The position numbers and the translations under genes were made by a program. A stretch of DNA of 64,000 bases from positions 6,565,501 to 6,629,500 of the forward strand of contig NZ_CP047146.1 in NCBI RefSeq assembly GCF_009834125.1, written 5' to 3'. Under the pieces are notes generated by a model, which made no database searches, was not told the DNA's origin, and saw nothing but the letters and a program-made list of their open reading frames with translations. This DNA comes from Streptomyces sp. GS7 (lineage in GTDB: Bacteria > Actinomycetota > Actinomycetes > Streptomycetales > Streptomycetaceae). Shown here piece by piece: positions 17,826 through 24,840 of the stretch; position 1 is the stretch's first letter; each line of letters starts with the position of its first letter.

Positions 17826-19184
17826 TCAGCGGTCCGCCGGGCCGCCCGTACGGCCGGCCGGGCGGTCGCCGTCCCGGCGGCATGCGGTGGTGTCCGCAGG
17901 CGCCGGGCGCCCCGCCGCCGACCGCGCGTCGGCGGCCAGCGCGCGGATCCCGGCGATCAGCAGCAGTGCGCCCAGCAGCGGGCCGGCCGCCGCGAGCCCG
18001 ACCGTGGCCGGGATGCCGAACTGTCCGGAGAGCGCGCCGAAGGACAGCGGCCCGATGGCCGCGCCCGCGAACAGCCCGCCCTGCATCGCCGCCCCGGCCC
18101 GCGCGCTCTCACCGGGCAGCAGCCGCATGGTGGCGGCGAGCAGCAGCCCGGTCCAGCCCCAGCCGCCGGCCACCGCGAGCAGCGCGCCGGCCAGGAACGT
18201 CACCGGGGTGCCCGCCGTGATCAGCGCGAGTCCGGCGGTGCCGGTGAGCATCATCGCGGCGACGGTCCGCGGGATGCGGTGCGGCGCCCGGTCGGCCTGC
18301 CGGCCCGAGCCGAGGCGGACGGCGATGCCCAGCACGCTCGCCAGCATCTGGAGCGTCCCGGCCGTGCCGGCGGAGAACCCGGAGGCGGTGCCGATCTGGA
18401 TGAAGTACGCCGAGCCGACGTTGCTGCCGATGGTCGCCAGAGCCGCGGCGACACTCCAGGCCGCGACCACCCGGCCGGTGGTCCGGGGGCTGTGCACGGC
18501 GGCCGTACGCGGCGCCTGCCCCGCTCCCGAACTCGCCGCCGCGGACGGGGAGTCGGCGGCCGGCCGGCGGGCCAGTGCGGCCGCCGCCAGCGACGTCAGC
18601 GCGATCCCGGCCGCCGTCCACAGCGCGGGCCGCCAGCCGTACGGGGCCGCCACCAGCGTGACCAGCAGCCCGGGGAGGAACGGCCCGGCGCCGAGGGACG
18701 CGCCGAAGAGGCCGCCCGCGAAGGAGTGCCGGCCGGGCGCGATGTCCGCGGCGATGACCCGGGCCGCGACCGGCTGGGTGAAGGCGTTGCCGAGACCGGC
18801 GAGCGCGAGCAGCAGGCACAGCTGCCAGAGGTGGCCGGCCAGCGCCAGCCCCGCGAGCACGGCGGCCGCCAGCAGGCCGACGGCGCCGAGCACGGCCCGC
18901 ACGGGGAGCCTCGGCACGATCCGGCGGGCGGCGAACGACCCGAGCGCCGTACAGGCGAAGAAGCAGGTCACCGCCGCCCCGAAGGCCGTACCGGACAGGT
19001 GCAGGGCCTGCTGGACGGGCGCCGCGAGGGCGGGCGCCATCAGCCCCGGAGTCACGGCCGCGACGGACACCAGGACGGTGGCGACCAGCCGCCCCCAGTG
19101 GCTGCGGCCGGCCGGGTCGGGAGCCGGCGGGGTGGGCAACGAGGAGTGCGGGGCGGCGAGTTGGTGCTGCTGCGGTGAGTCCAT
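17826..19184 (-). CDS. MFS transporter
   Basis: 452 aa with about 12 hydrophobic segments after a ~25-residue hydrophilic N-tail. The loop between helices 2 and 3 and a basic stretch after helix 6 fit the major facilitator fold. Its large Ala/Gly content and plain loops suggest an efflux-type or YbfB/CynX-like member. It is divergent from a LysR regulator 61 bp away, which very likely controls it. The exported compound cannot be named. Confidence 0.8.
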   Translation of the reverse strand: MDSPQQHQLAAPHSSLPTPPAPDPAGRSHWGRLVATVLVSVAAVTPGLMAPALAAPVQQALHLSGTAFGAAVTCFFACTALGSFAARRIVPRLPVRAVLGAVGLLAAAVLAGLALAGHLWQLCLLLALAGLGNAFTQPVAARVIAADIAPGRHSFAGGLFGASLGAGPFLPGLLVTLVAAPYGWRPALWTAAGIALTSLAAAALARRPAADSPSAAASSGAGQAPRTAAVHSPRTTGRVVAAWSVAAALATIGSNVGSAYFIQIGTASGFSAGTAGTLQMLASVLGIAVRLGSGRQADRAPHRIPRTVAAMMLTGTAGLALITAGTPVTFLAGALLAVAGGWGWTGLLLAATMRLLPGESARAGAAMQGGLFAGAAIGPLSFGALSGQFGIPATVGLAAAGPLLGALLLIAGIRALAADARSAAGRPAPADTTACRRDGDRPAGRTGGPADR

Positions 19185-19245
19185 GCGGTGATCCTCGGGC
19201 CGGATTCCCCTCCCCGTCCAAGACCGTTTCTGATAACCATGAGCT

Positions 19246-20136
19246 ATGGATGCCCATGTGCGCGATCTGCGCTATTTCCTCGCCACCGCCGAGGAGTTGA
19301 ACTTCACCCGGGCCGCGCAGCGGCTGTTCATCTCGCAGCCGGCGCTCAGCAAGCAGATCCGGCAGCTGGAGGACGGCCTCCGCGTCAAGCTCTTCCACCG
19401 CGACCGGCGCACGGTGACGCTGACCGCCGCCGGCACCGCCCTGCTGCCCCGGGCGCGCGAGGTCGTCCAGCTGTGGGACGAGGCTCAGCGGGCGGTCAGC
19501 GACGCGGCCGCAGCCGAGGCCGCCGTCCTGACGCTGGGGGTCTCCACGAGCGTGGGCCGCGGCCTGCTGCCCGCCATACGGGCGCGGTTCGCCGAGCGGC
19601 GCCCCAACTGGCAGGTTCGGGTACGGCAGATCAGCTGGGAGGACGGTACGGCCGGCCTCGCGGACGGCACGGCGGACCTGGCGCTGCTGTGGCTGCCGTT
19701 CCCCGAACAGGCGGCGTTCGCCGTCGAGGTGGTGGCCACCGAACCGCGCTGGGTGGCGCTGCCGGCCGGGCACCGGCTCGCGGACTCCGCCGAGATCCCG
19801 TTCGCCGAGCTGCTCGACGAGCCGTTCCTGGCGCTCCCGGAGAGCGCGGGCGAGCTGCGCGACTACTGGCTGGCGGTGTCCGAACGCGGCGGCCGGCCGG
19901 TGCGGACCGGTGCGGTGGTGGCCAGTGCGGACGAGACGTTCGAGGCGGTGGAGGCCGGGCTGGGCGTGGTCCTGCTGGCCGCCGGCAACGCCGCGCTCTA
20001 CCAGCGCCCCGGCGTGGTCGCCCGCCCCGTCGGCGGTCTCTCCCCGAGCCGGCTCGCCCTGGCCTGGCGCCCGGACGACCACCGGACGGTGCTCCGCGAC
20101 GTCATCGAGGCGGTACGGCAGCTCCCGGTCCCGTAG
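19246..20136 (+). CDS. LysR-family transcriptional regulator
   Basis: 296 aa. N-terminal helix-turn-helix: RDLRYFLATAEELNFTRAAQ, then ISQPALSKQIRQLED. The remaining ~210 residues form a LysR substrate-binding domain with two lobes. It is transcribed away from the MFS gene across a 61-bp shared promoter, the usual LysR arrangement, so that transporter is the likely target. Confidence 0.87.
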   Translation: MDAHVRDLRYFLATAEELNFTRAAQRLFISQPALSKQIRQLEDGLRVKLFHRDRRTVTLTAAGTALLPRAREVVQLWDEAQRAVSDAAAAEAAVLTLGVSTSVGRGLLPAIRARFAERRPNWQVRVRQISWEDGTAGLADGTADLALLWLPFPEQAAFAVEVVATEPRWVALPAGHRLADSAEIPFAELLDEPFLALPESAGELRDYWLAVSERGGRPVRTGAVVASADETFEAVEAGLGVVLLAAGNAALYQRPGVVARPVGGLSPSRLALAWRPDDHRTVLRDVIEAVRQLPVP

Positions 20137-20187
20137 CCTCCGTCACATCCGGCCCACCGCCCGGCGCCCCACCTCCGAGGAGCCCCC

Positions 20188-20589
20188 GTGTCCGTACGCC
20201 GTGTCGTCCCCGACATCCACCTCGCCCCCGGCGGCGCGCCGGACGCGCTGGCCGAGAACCGCGCCTTCTACGGCCTGCTGGGCTTCGAGGAGGTGATGAA
20301 CCACGGCTGGGTGATGACCCTCGCCTCGCCCTCCCACCCCACCGCGCAACTCACCTTCATGACCCGCGACGAGACCGCGCCGGTCGCCCCCGACCTGAGC
20401 ATCGAGGTCGAGGACGTGGACGCGGTGTACGCCGCGGTGCTCGCCTCCGGCGCGCGGATCGTGCACCCGCTCCAGGACGAGGAGTGGGGCGTCCGCCGCT
20501 TCTTCGCGGTGGACCCGAACGGCCGGGTGATCAACGTCCTGGGGCACCGTCCCCCCGGCCCGGCCGCCCCGTCCGACCACGGCAACTGA
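20188..20589 (+). CDS. VOC-superfamily (glyoxalase-like) protein
   Basis: 133 aa from GTG 20188 with GGAG in CGAGGAGCC upstream. Two beta-alpha-beta-beta-beta units are visible: ENRAFYGLLGFEEVMNHGWV in the first, and VDAVYAAVLASGARIVHPLQ followed by VDPNGRVINVLGH in the second. This is the short dioxygenase/glyoxalase/bleomycin-resistance fold. Metal ligands are not obvious, so an enzymatic role is unsure. Confidence 0.75.
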   Translation: MSVRRVVPDIHLAPGGAPDALAENRAFYGLLGFEEVMNHGWVMTLASPSHPTAQLTFMTRDETAPVAPDLSIEVEDVDAVYAAVLASGARIVHPLQDEEWGVRRFFAVDPNGRVINVLGHRPPGPAAPSDHGN

Positions 20590-20624
20590 CTCCTGGCTGC
20601 TGACTACTCGCTGCTGACTACTCG

Positions 20625-21500
20625 TCACTTCCCCATCCACGCACGCTCGTACTTCCGGTACGTGCCGTCGTGCGTGGCCAGGTGGACCCACTGGTTCACA
20701 TACGCCAGGAACGCGTCGTCGCCGCGCGGCAGCGCGTACGCCTTCTCGGAGAAGGTGAACGGCCGGTCCGGGTGCACGGCGCACAGCTCGGGGTGGACCC
20801 TGGCCTGGTAGCGGGTCTCGCCGGCATCGGTCATCATCACGTCCGCCCGGCCGGCGACGATCTCGTCGAAGATCGTGGTGTTGTCCGGGTGGACCGTGAT
20901 GGTGGCCTTCTTGAGGTGCGCGCGGGCGAACTGCTCGTTGGTGCCGCCGGGGTTGACGACGACCCGGGTCCCGGGCCGGTCGATCTGCTCCAGGGTCCGG
21001 TACCGGCCCTGGTCCGCGCAGCGCACGATGGGCGTCTTGCCGTCGGTGCGGGTCGGCTCGCTGAAGTACACCGCGCGGGCCCGTGCGAGGGTGACGGAGA
21101 CACCGCCCATGCCGATGTCGCAGCGGCCGGCCGCGAGGTCGCCGACGAGCTTCGCCCACGTGGTGGGGACGTAACGGGGCGTGGCGTCCAGGCTCTTGGC
21201 GAGGTCCCGGGCCATGGAGATGTCCACACCGCTGTAGGCGCCGGTCCTGGGGTCGCGGTAGCTGAAGGGGCGGTAGTCGCCGGTGGTGCACACGCGCAGC
21301 ACACCGCGGCGCGGGACGGCGTCCAGCAGGCTGCCCGGCCGCCGGTCGGGCCGGTCTGCGGCCGGCGCCCCCGCCGCCGTCACCCCGGCGGTCGGGGCGG
21401 CCCCCGGGCTCGGGGCGGGGGTGGCGTACGAGGCCGCCGGGGCGGCGGCGGTGAGGGCGAGCAGGCAGGCGAGGGCGGGGAGCAGGACGGCGCGCTTCAT
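20625..21500 (-). CDS. Secreted cyclohexadienyl dehydratase-like protein (PheC type) or solute-binding relative
   Basis: 291 aa from ATG 21500, with GAGGAG ~10 nt upstream and a Sec signal peptide. The body is a type 2 periplasmic-binding fold. It carries stretches I recognise from PheC, the exported cyclohexadienyl dehydratase: TTGDYRPFSYRDP, CDIGMGGVSVTL, FSEPTRTDGKTPI, VVNPGGTNEQFA and HPELCAVHPDRPF. PheC makes phenylpyruvate or Phe from prephenate or arogenate; its known acidic residue falls in the NPGGTNE segment, kept here. No ABC partners are adjacent, which fits an enzyme better than a transport receptor. Confidence 0.7.
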   Translation of the reverse strand: MKRAVLLPALACLLALTAAAPAASYATPAPSPGAAPTAGVTAAGAPAADRPDRRPGSLLDAVPRRGVLRVCTTGDYRPFSYRDPRTGAYSGVDISMARDLAKSLDATPRYVPTTWAKLVGDLAAGRCDIGMGGVSVTLARARAVYFSEPTRTDGKTPIVRCADQGRYRTLEQIDRPGTRVVVNPGGTNEQFARAHLKKATITVHPDNTTIFDEIVAGRADVMMTDAGETRYQARVHPELCAVHPDRPFTFSEKAYALPRGDDAFLAYVNQWVHLATHDGTYRKYERAWMGK

Positions 21501-21668
21501 GGTGGGCTGACTCCTCATCAGGCGAGCGGAGCGCTCAGGGTGGCAGAGCCGCCGCGCCAGGTGAAGCCCCGCCCGGCCAGTGGGACGGCACCGGACCGCA
21601 ACTCCCCGTCCCGCTCCACCGGTTCGCCCCCTTCCCGGCCTTGCCCCTTCCCCCCGTCCCGCCCCCGG

Positions 21669-22337
21669 TCAGTCCCCGTAGAGGTCCATCGTCCTCTCGC
21701 CGCCCGGCTGTTCCGGCACCGCGTCGGCGAGCCGTACGAGGAGGTCCGCGGCGCGCTTGGCGACGGTCTCGCGGTCCCCCTCCGACAGGGCCGAGCCCAT
21801 CCCCACCGCGACCGCGCCCGCGGCGATCCACTCCGGCGCGGTCTCCGCCGTCACCCCGCCGGTCGGCAGCAACGGCGCCTGCGGCAGGGCGGCGCGGACG
21901 TCGCTGATCCAGGACGGGTGGCGTCCGGTGGCCGGGAAGAGCTTGAGCGCGTCCGCGCCCAGCTCCAGGCCCCGCACGATCTCGTTCGGCGTCGAGACCC
22001 CGGCGAAGACCGGCACGCCGTAGCGGTGGGCGGTGCGGATGACCTCGGCGTCCAGGCTCGGCGAGACCAGGAAGCGGGCGCCCGCGTCCACCGCCATCCG
22101 GGCCGACACCGCGTCAAGGACCGTACCGGCGCCGATGACGGCGTCGTCGCCCAGCTCGCGGGTGAGGGTGGTCACCGCCTCCAGGGCGAACGGAGTGGTG
22201 AGGGATATCTCCAGGCTCGTGATGCCGGCCGACAGCAGGGTGTCGGCGGTGGCACTCGCCTCGTCGTAGGTGGCGCTGCGGACGATGGCGAAAACGCGCT
22301 GCGCCAGTGCGGCCCGGGTGATCTCCCAGCGATACAC
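21669..22337 (-). CDS. eda: KDPG/KHG aldolase-family protein
   Basis: 222 aa from GTG 22337, which has GAAGGAAGGG upstream; a GTG at 22388 would add 17 basic residues. Class I aldolase marks: FAIVRS near the start, LEISLTTPFALEAV with the catalytic Glu, GAGTVLD, and GADALKLFPATG with the Schiff-base Lys. It cleaves 2-keto-3-deoxy-6-phosphogluconate or 4-hydroxy-2-oxoglutarate to pyruvate. No edd or gluconate genes lie beside it. Confidence 0.85.
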   Translation of the reverse strand: MYRWEITRAALAQRVFAIVRSATYDEASATADTLLSAGITSLEISLTTPFALEAVTTLTRELGDDAVIGAGTVLDAVSARMAVDAGARFLVSPSLDAEVIRTAHRYGVPVFAGVSTPNEIVRGLELGADALKLFPATGRHPSWISDVRAALPQAPLLPTGGVTAETAPEWIAAGAVAVGMGSALSEGDRETVAKRAADLLVRLADAVPEQPGGERTMDLYGD

Positions 22338-22611
22338 GGCAGTTCGCCGCCCTTCCTTCTTCTCCGACGCTCGCTGCCGCTGCGACACGGCTCACGACAG
22401 ACCCAGCACTTCCCGGGGCGCGCCGCGCCGGCTGACCGCTACTGGCCCGTATGCCGCCGATGCCCGCCCACTCCTCGTATCCACCGAAACGCTACCGGCA
22501 ACCACTGACAATCCTCCCTCGGGGTGCGCCCCTGTGCGCCCCTTCTGCCGAGAATGGGCGAAGGAGAGGGAGAAGTGGCAGGTGAGGCCCGTAAGTCCGG
22601 GGGAGCACGAC
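22338..22611. other. Non-coding stretch upstream of the aldolase gene
   Basis: I see no gene here. With the terminator just after it, this fills the gap to the RNase gene. It should hold the minus-strand promoter of the aldolase gene; no clear -35/-10 pair or operator stands out. Confidence 0.4.
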
Positions 22612-22643
22612 GGCGGCCGGGGTGCGGGTGCACCCCGGCCGCC
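22612..22643 (-). terminator. Terminator of the RNase gene
   Basis: A perfect 14-bp GC-rich stem (22612-22625 with 22630-22643) closed by a GGGT tetraloop, starting 36 bp past the RNase stop codon on the minus strand. Confidence 0.8.
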
Positions 22644-22678
22644 GGGCGGACGGTACGTCAGCTACCGCTGCTGAGCTC

Positions 22679-23122
22679 TCAGCAGCTGCGGTCGACGAGG
22701 TTGAAGGTCTTGTAGTGGTCGGCGGTGTAGTAGTCCTCCTGGGGCTGTTCGCCGGTCACGATGCGCCGGGCACCGCGGGTGGGCGCGCCCGGGGTGATGA
22801 CGGTGTACTCGTGGTAGTAGTCCGGCGCGCTCTGGGCCGGGAGGACGCCTTCGGTGTTGGTGAAGACCGACCCGTCCTTCCCCGGGTACGGGAAGGGGCC
22901 GCCCTGGTCGATCAGGTTGAGGGTGTCGTGGGCCTGGTCCGGGAGCTGGGAATAGCAGACCTTGCCGATGTCGTTGGCGTCGTCGACGGTCCTGACGTGG
23001 GCCGCGACCGTGTGGGTCGTGGCGACGGCGGGCGTCGCGGCGACGGCGGTCCCGCCGAGGAGCAGGGCCGAGGCGAGGGCGCCCGCGGCGCCGATCTTCG
23101 TAATCCGTGGGGGGATTCTCAT
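22679..23122 (-). CDS. Secreted guanyl-specific ribonuclease (RNase Sa / barnase-like)
   Basis: 147 aa from ATG 23122. A signal peptide of about 40-45 residues precedes a mature domain close to Streptomyces RNase Sa: KVCYSQLPDQAHDTLNLI, GGPFPYPGKDGSVF, the catalytic Glu in TEGVLP, YYHEYTVITPGAPTRGARR with the catalytic Arg, and the catalytic His in DHYKTF. One Cys near the start and one at the C-terminal end match the single disulphide of RNase Sa. It cleaves RNA after G outside the cell. No barstar-like inhibitor gene is adjacent. Confidence 0.92.
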   Translation of the reverse strand: MRIPPRITKIGAAGALASALLLGGTAVAATPAVATTHTVAAHVRTVDDANDIGKVCYSQLPDQAHDTLNLIDQGGPFPYPGKDGSVFTNTEGVLPAQSAPDYYHEYTVITPGAPTRGARRIVTGEQPQEDYYTADHYKTFNLVDRSC

Positions 23123-23308
23123 GCCGTACAGAATGACGCGCGTAGACATGCCCCTGTCAATCCCAAGAAGCCTAAGTTTCCCGGGAGTTCACAGGGACAC
23201 CCCGAGGACACCCCATTTGTTCCGCTGCGCCGCCCGCGTGTTCCCCTTGACCGATCACCAGTTCCGCTCTACTGGCATCGTTATCGACACCCCTCTGGAG
23301 GGCCGCCC

Positions 23309-23692
23309 ATGCGCGTCAAGGACTTCGACCACCTCGTGCTCACCGTGGAGGACATCGAGCGCTCGCTCGCCTTCTACTGCGGACCGCTCGGCCTGGAGCC
23401 GGTCCGGGTGGACGAATGGCGGGCCGGCAAGGCCCCGTTCCCCTCGGTGCGGGTGACCCCGTCCACCATCATCGACCTGATCACCGGCCCCCGCAGCGGG
23501 TCCAACGTGGACCACATCTGCCTGGTCGTCGACCCGCTGGACTGGCAGCAGGTCATCGACTCGGGCCGCTTCACGGTGCTGGAAGGCCCCGTCGGCCGGT
23601 ACGGGGCGCGGGGCGAGGCGCAGTCGATCTACGTGTCCGACCCCGACGGCAACACCGTCGAGCTCCGCTGGTACCCGCAGGACGTCGCGTAA
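23309..23692 (+). CDS. VOC-superfamily (glyoxalase-like) protein
   Basis: 127 aa from ATG 23309, preceded by GGAGGG. It opens VKDFDHLVLTVEDIERSLAF with a His in the usual metal-ligand position, continues through NVDHICLVVDPLDW, and ends SDPDGNTVELRWY with the metal-ligand Glu. This is a complete VOC fold with likely divalent-metal ligands (His, His, Glu). It may be a lyase, isomerase or resistance protein; the substrate is unknown. Confidence 0.82.
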   Translation: MRVKDFDHLVLTVEDIERSLAFYCGPLGLEPVRVDEWRAGKAPFPSVRVTPSTIIDLITGPRSGSNVDHICLVVDPLDWQQVIDSGRFTVLEGPVGRYGARGEAQSIYVSDPDGNTVELRWYPQDVA

Positions 23693-23727
23693 CGGCCGCC
23701 GGCCCTTCGGACGGGTCGGGCCCCGCC

Positions 23728-23760
23728 TTTGCCTCGGAGGCAAATCTTTTGCCTCCGAGG
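23728..23760. promoter_or_regulatory. Palindromic operator of the XRE-cupin regulator
   Basis: TTTGCCTCGGAGGCAAA (23728-23744) is itself a palindrome. The second element TTTGCCTCCGAGG (23748-23760) is the exact reverse complement of 23732-23744. Three half-sites therefore sit just upstream of the regulator start at 23784. This layout fits a dimeric repressor binding its own promoter. It could instead end transcription of the VOC gene, but it lacks a T tract on the correct side. Confidence 0.65.
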
Positions 23761-23783
23761 TGAAGGCTGGCTATACCGGAGCC

Positions 23784-24413
23784 ATGACCCAGCTCCCCGA
23801 CGAGCCCTCCGGCACCGCTCCGGAGGAGTTCGCCACCGTCGCCCCCCGGCTGCGTGACCTGCGACGACGCGGCGGCCTGACGCTGGAGGCCGCGGCCCGG
23901 CGGGTGGGCCTGTCGCCGGCACACCTGTCGCGGCTGGAGACCGGTCAGCGGCAGCCGTCGCTGCCGATGCTGCTGGCGCTGGCCCGTACGTACGGCACCA
24001 CGGTATCCGACCTGCTCGGCGAGACCGCGCCCGAGCACGACCCCATCGTGCGGGCCGGGCGCACCGAGCCGTCGGAGGCCGGCGGCTGGACGTACTGGAC
24101 CGTCGGCGGCGCTGGACGTGCGATGCAGTCGCTGCGGGTCCGGGTGCCGTACCGGGCACAGCGCGAGCTGGTGCGGGTGCACCCCGGCGAGGAGTGGCTC
24201 TACGTCCTCTCCGGCCGACTGCGGCTGACGCTCGGCGAAACGGCGCACGTGCTGGATCCGGGCGACGCCGCGCACTTCGACTCGCTGACCCCGCACCGGA
24301 TCGCCGCGGCGCACCGCGGCGGTGTGGAGCTGCTGTTCGTGCACACGCTGCTGCAGAGCGGCGCCGCCGAGCTGTGCCTGGGCGACGGGGCGCCACCACA
24401 CCGCGGGGTCTGA
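23784..24413 (+). CDS. XRE-family regulator with C-terminal cupin
   Basis: 209 aa from ATG 23784. The N-terminal HTH reads LRDLRRRGGLTLEAAARRVG, then LSPAHLSRLETGQRQPSLPM. The C-terminal half is a cupin: VHPGEEWLYVLSGRLRLTLG, HVLDPGDAAHFDSLTPHRIA. Such SutR/PuuR-type regulators sense small ligands through the cupin. A strong palindromic array lies just upstream and a 59-residue membrane protein gene follows 49 bp downstream, so the two probably form one unit. Confidence 0.87.
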   Translation: MTQLPDEPSGTAPEEFATVAPRLRDLRRRGGLTLEAAARRVGLSPAHLSRLETGQRQPSLPMLLALARTYGTTVSDLLGETAPEHDPIVRAGRTEPSEAGGWTYWTVGGAGRAMQSLRVRVPYRAQRELVRVHPGEEWLYVLSGRLRLTLGETAHVLDPGDAAHFDSLTPHRIAAAHRGGVELLFVHTLLQSGAAELCLGDGAPPHRGV

Positions 24414-24462
24414 GCCCGCACCGTCCGCCGTTCACCGTTCCGGAAGGGAAGGTCCGTTCGCC

Positions 24463-24642
24463 GTGCCCGAAAACCCCACCCCCGCTTCCCCCGCCCCCTC
24501 GTCTCCCGAGCCCGCCTCCGCGCAGTACGTCGAGAACAAGCCACCGCGCGGCCTGTATGTGCGGGTCTTCGTCTACGTCGTCGCCACCCATGTACTGCTG
24601 GCCTTCATGAGCCTGCTGGTCATCATCGCCAAGTCCCGCTAG
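24463..24642 (+). CDS. Small single-pass membrane protein (DUF6126-like)
   Basis: 59 aa from GTG 24463 with GGAAGGGAAGG upstream. A Pro/Ser-rich cytoplasmic N-terminus (~25 residues) is followed by a motif KPPRGLYVRVF and one membrane helix (VYVVATHVLLAFMSLLVIIA) ending in a basic KSR. Small proteins like this often follow XRE-cupin genes in Streptomyces; I recall the family as DUF6126, with no known function. Confidence 0.7.
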   Translation: MPENPTPASPAPSSPEPASAQYVENKPPRGLYVRVFVYVVATHVLLAFMSLLVIIAKSR

Positions 24643-24840
24643 GAGCCGGCCGGTGAGTCGGTGTCAGCCGTGGCGCGGGACGCGACGCGCCGCTGCACGG
24701 AGTACGCCCCCTTGCCCCGTCCCGGCGATCGGGTGACCCTGCTGCCACCGTGCCCGACGCACGACCGGCAGCGCGCCCCGGCGCGCGACGCACGCACCAG
24801 ACTCGTCCCTGAACCTCGCTGCACCGAGGAGGACCGAAGG

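Noticed and set aside
20593..20624. Tandem CTGCTGACTACTCG copies between convergent genes
   Set aside because: Only two copies of about 15 bp, no further repeats; most likely a local duplication without function.
20625..21500. Reading this gene as the binding protein of the gluABCD transporter
   Set aside because: The transporter has its own lipoprotein gene, is 14 kb away, and this protein has PheC-type motifs and no lipobox.
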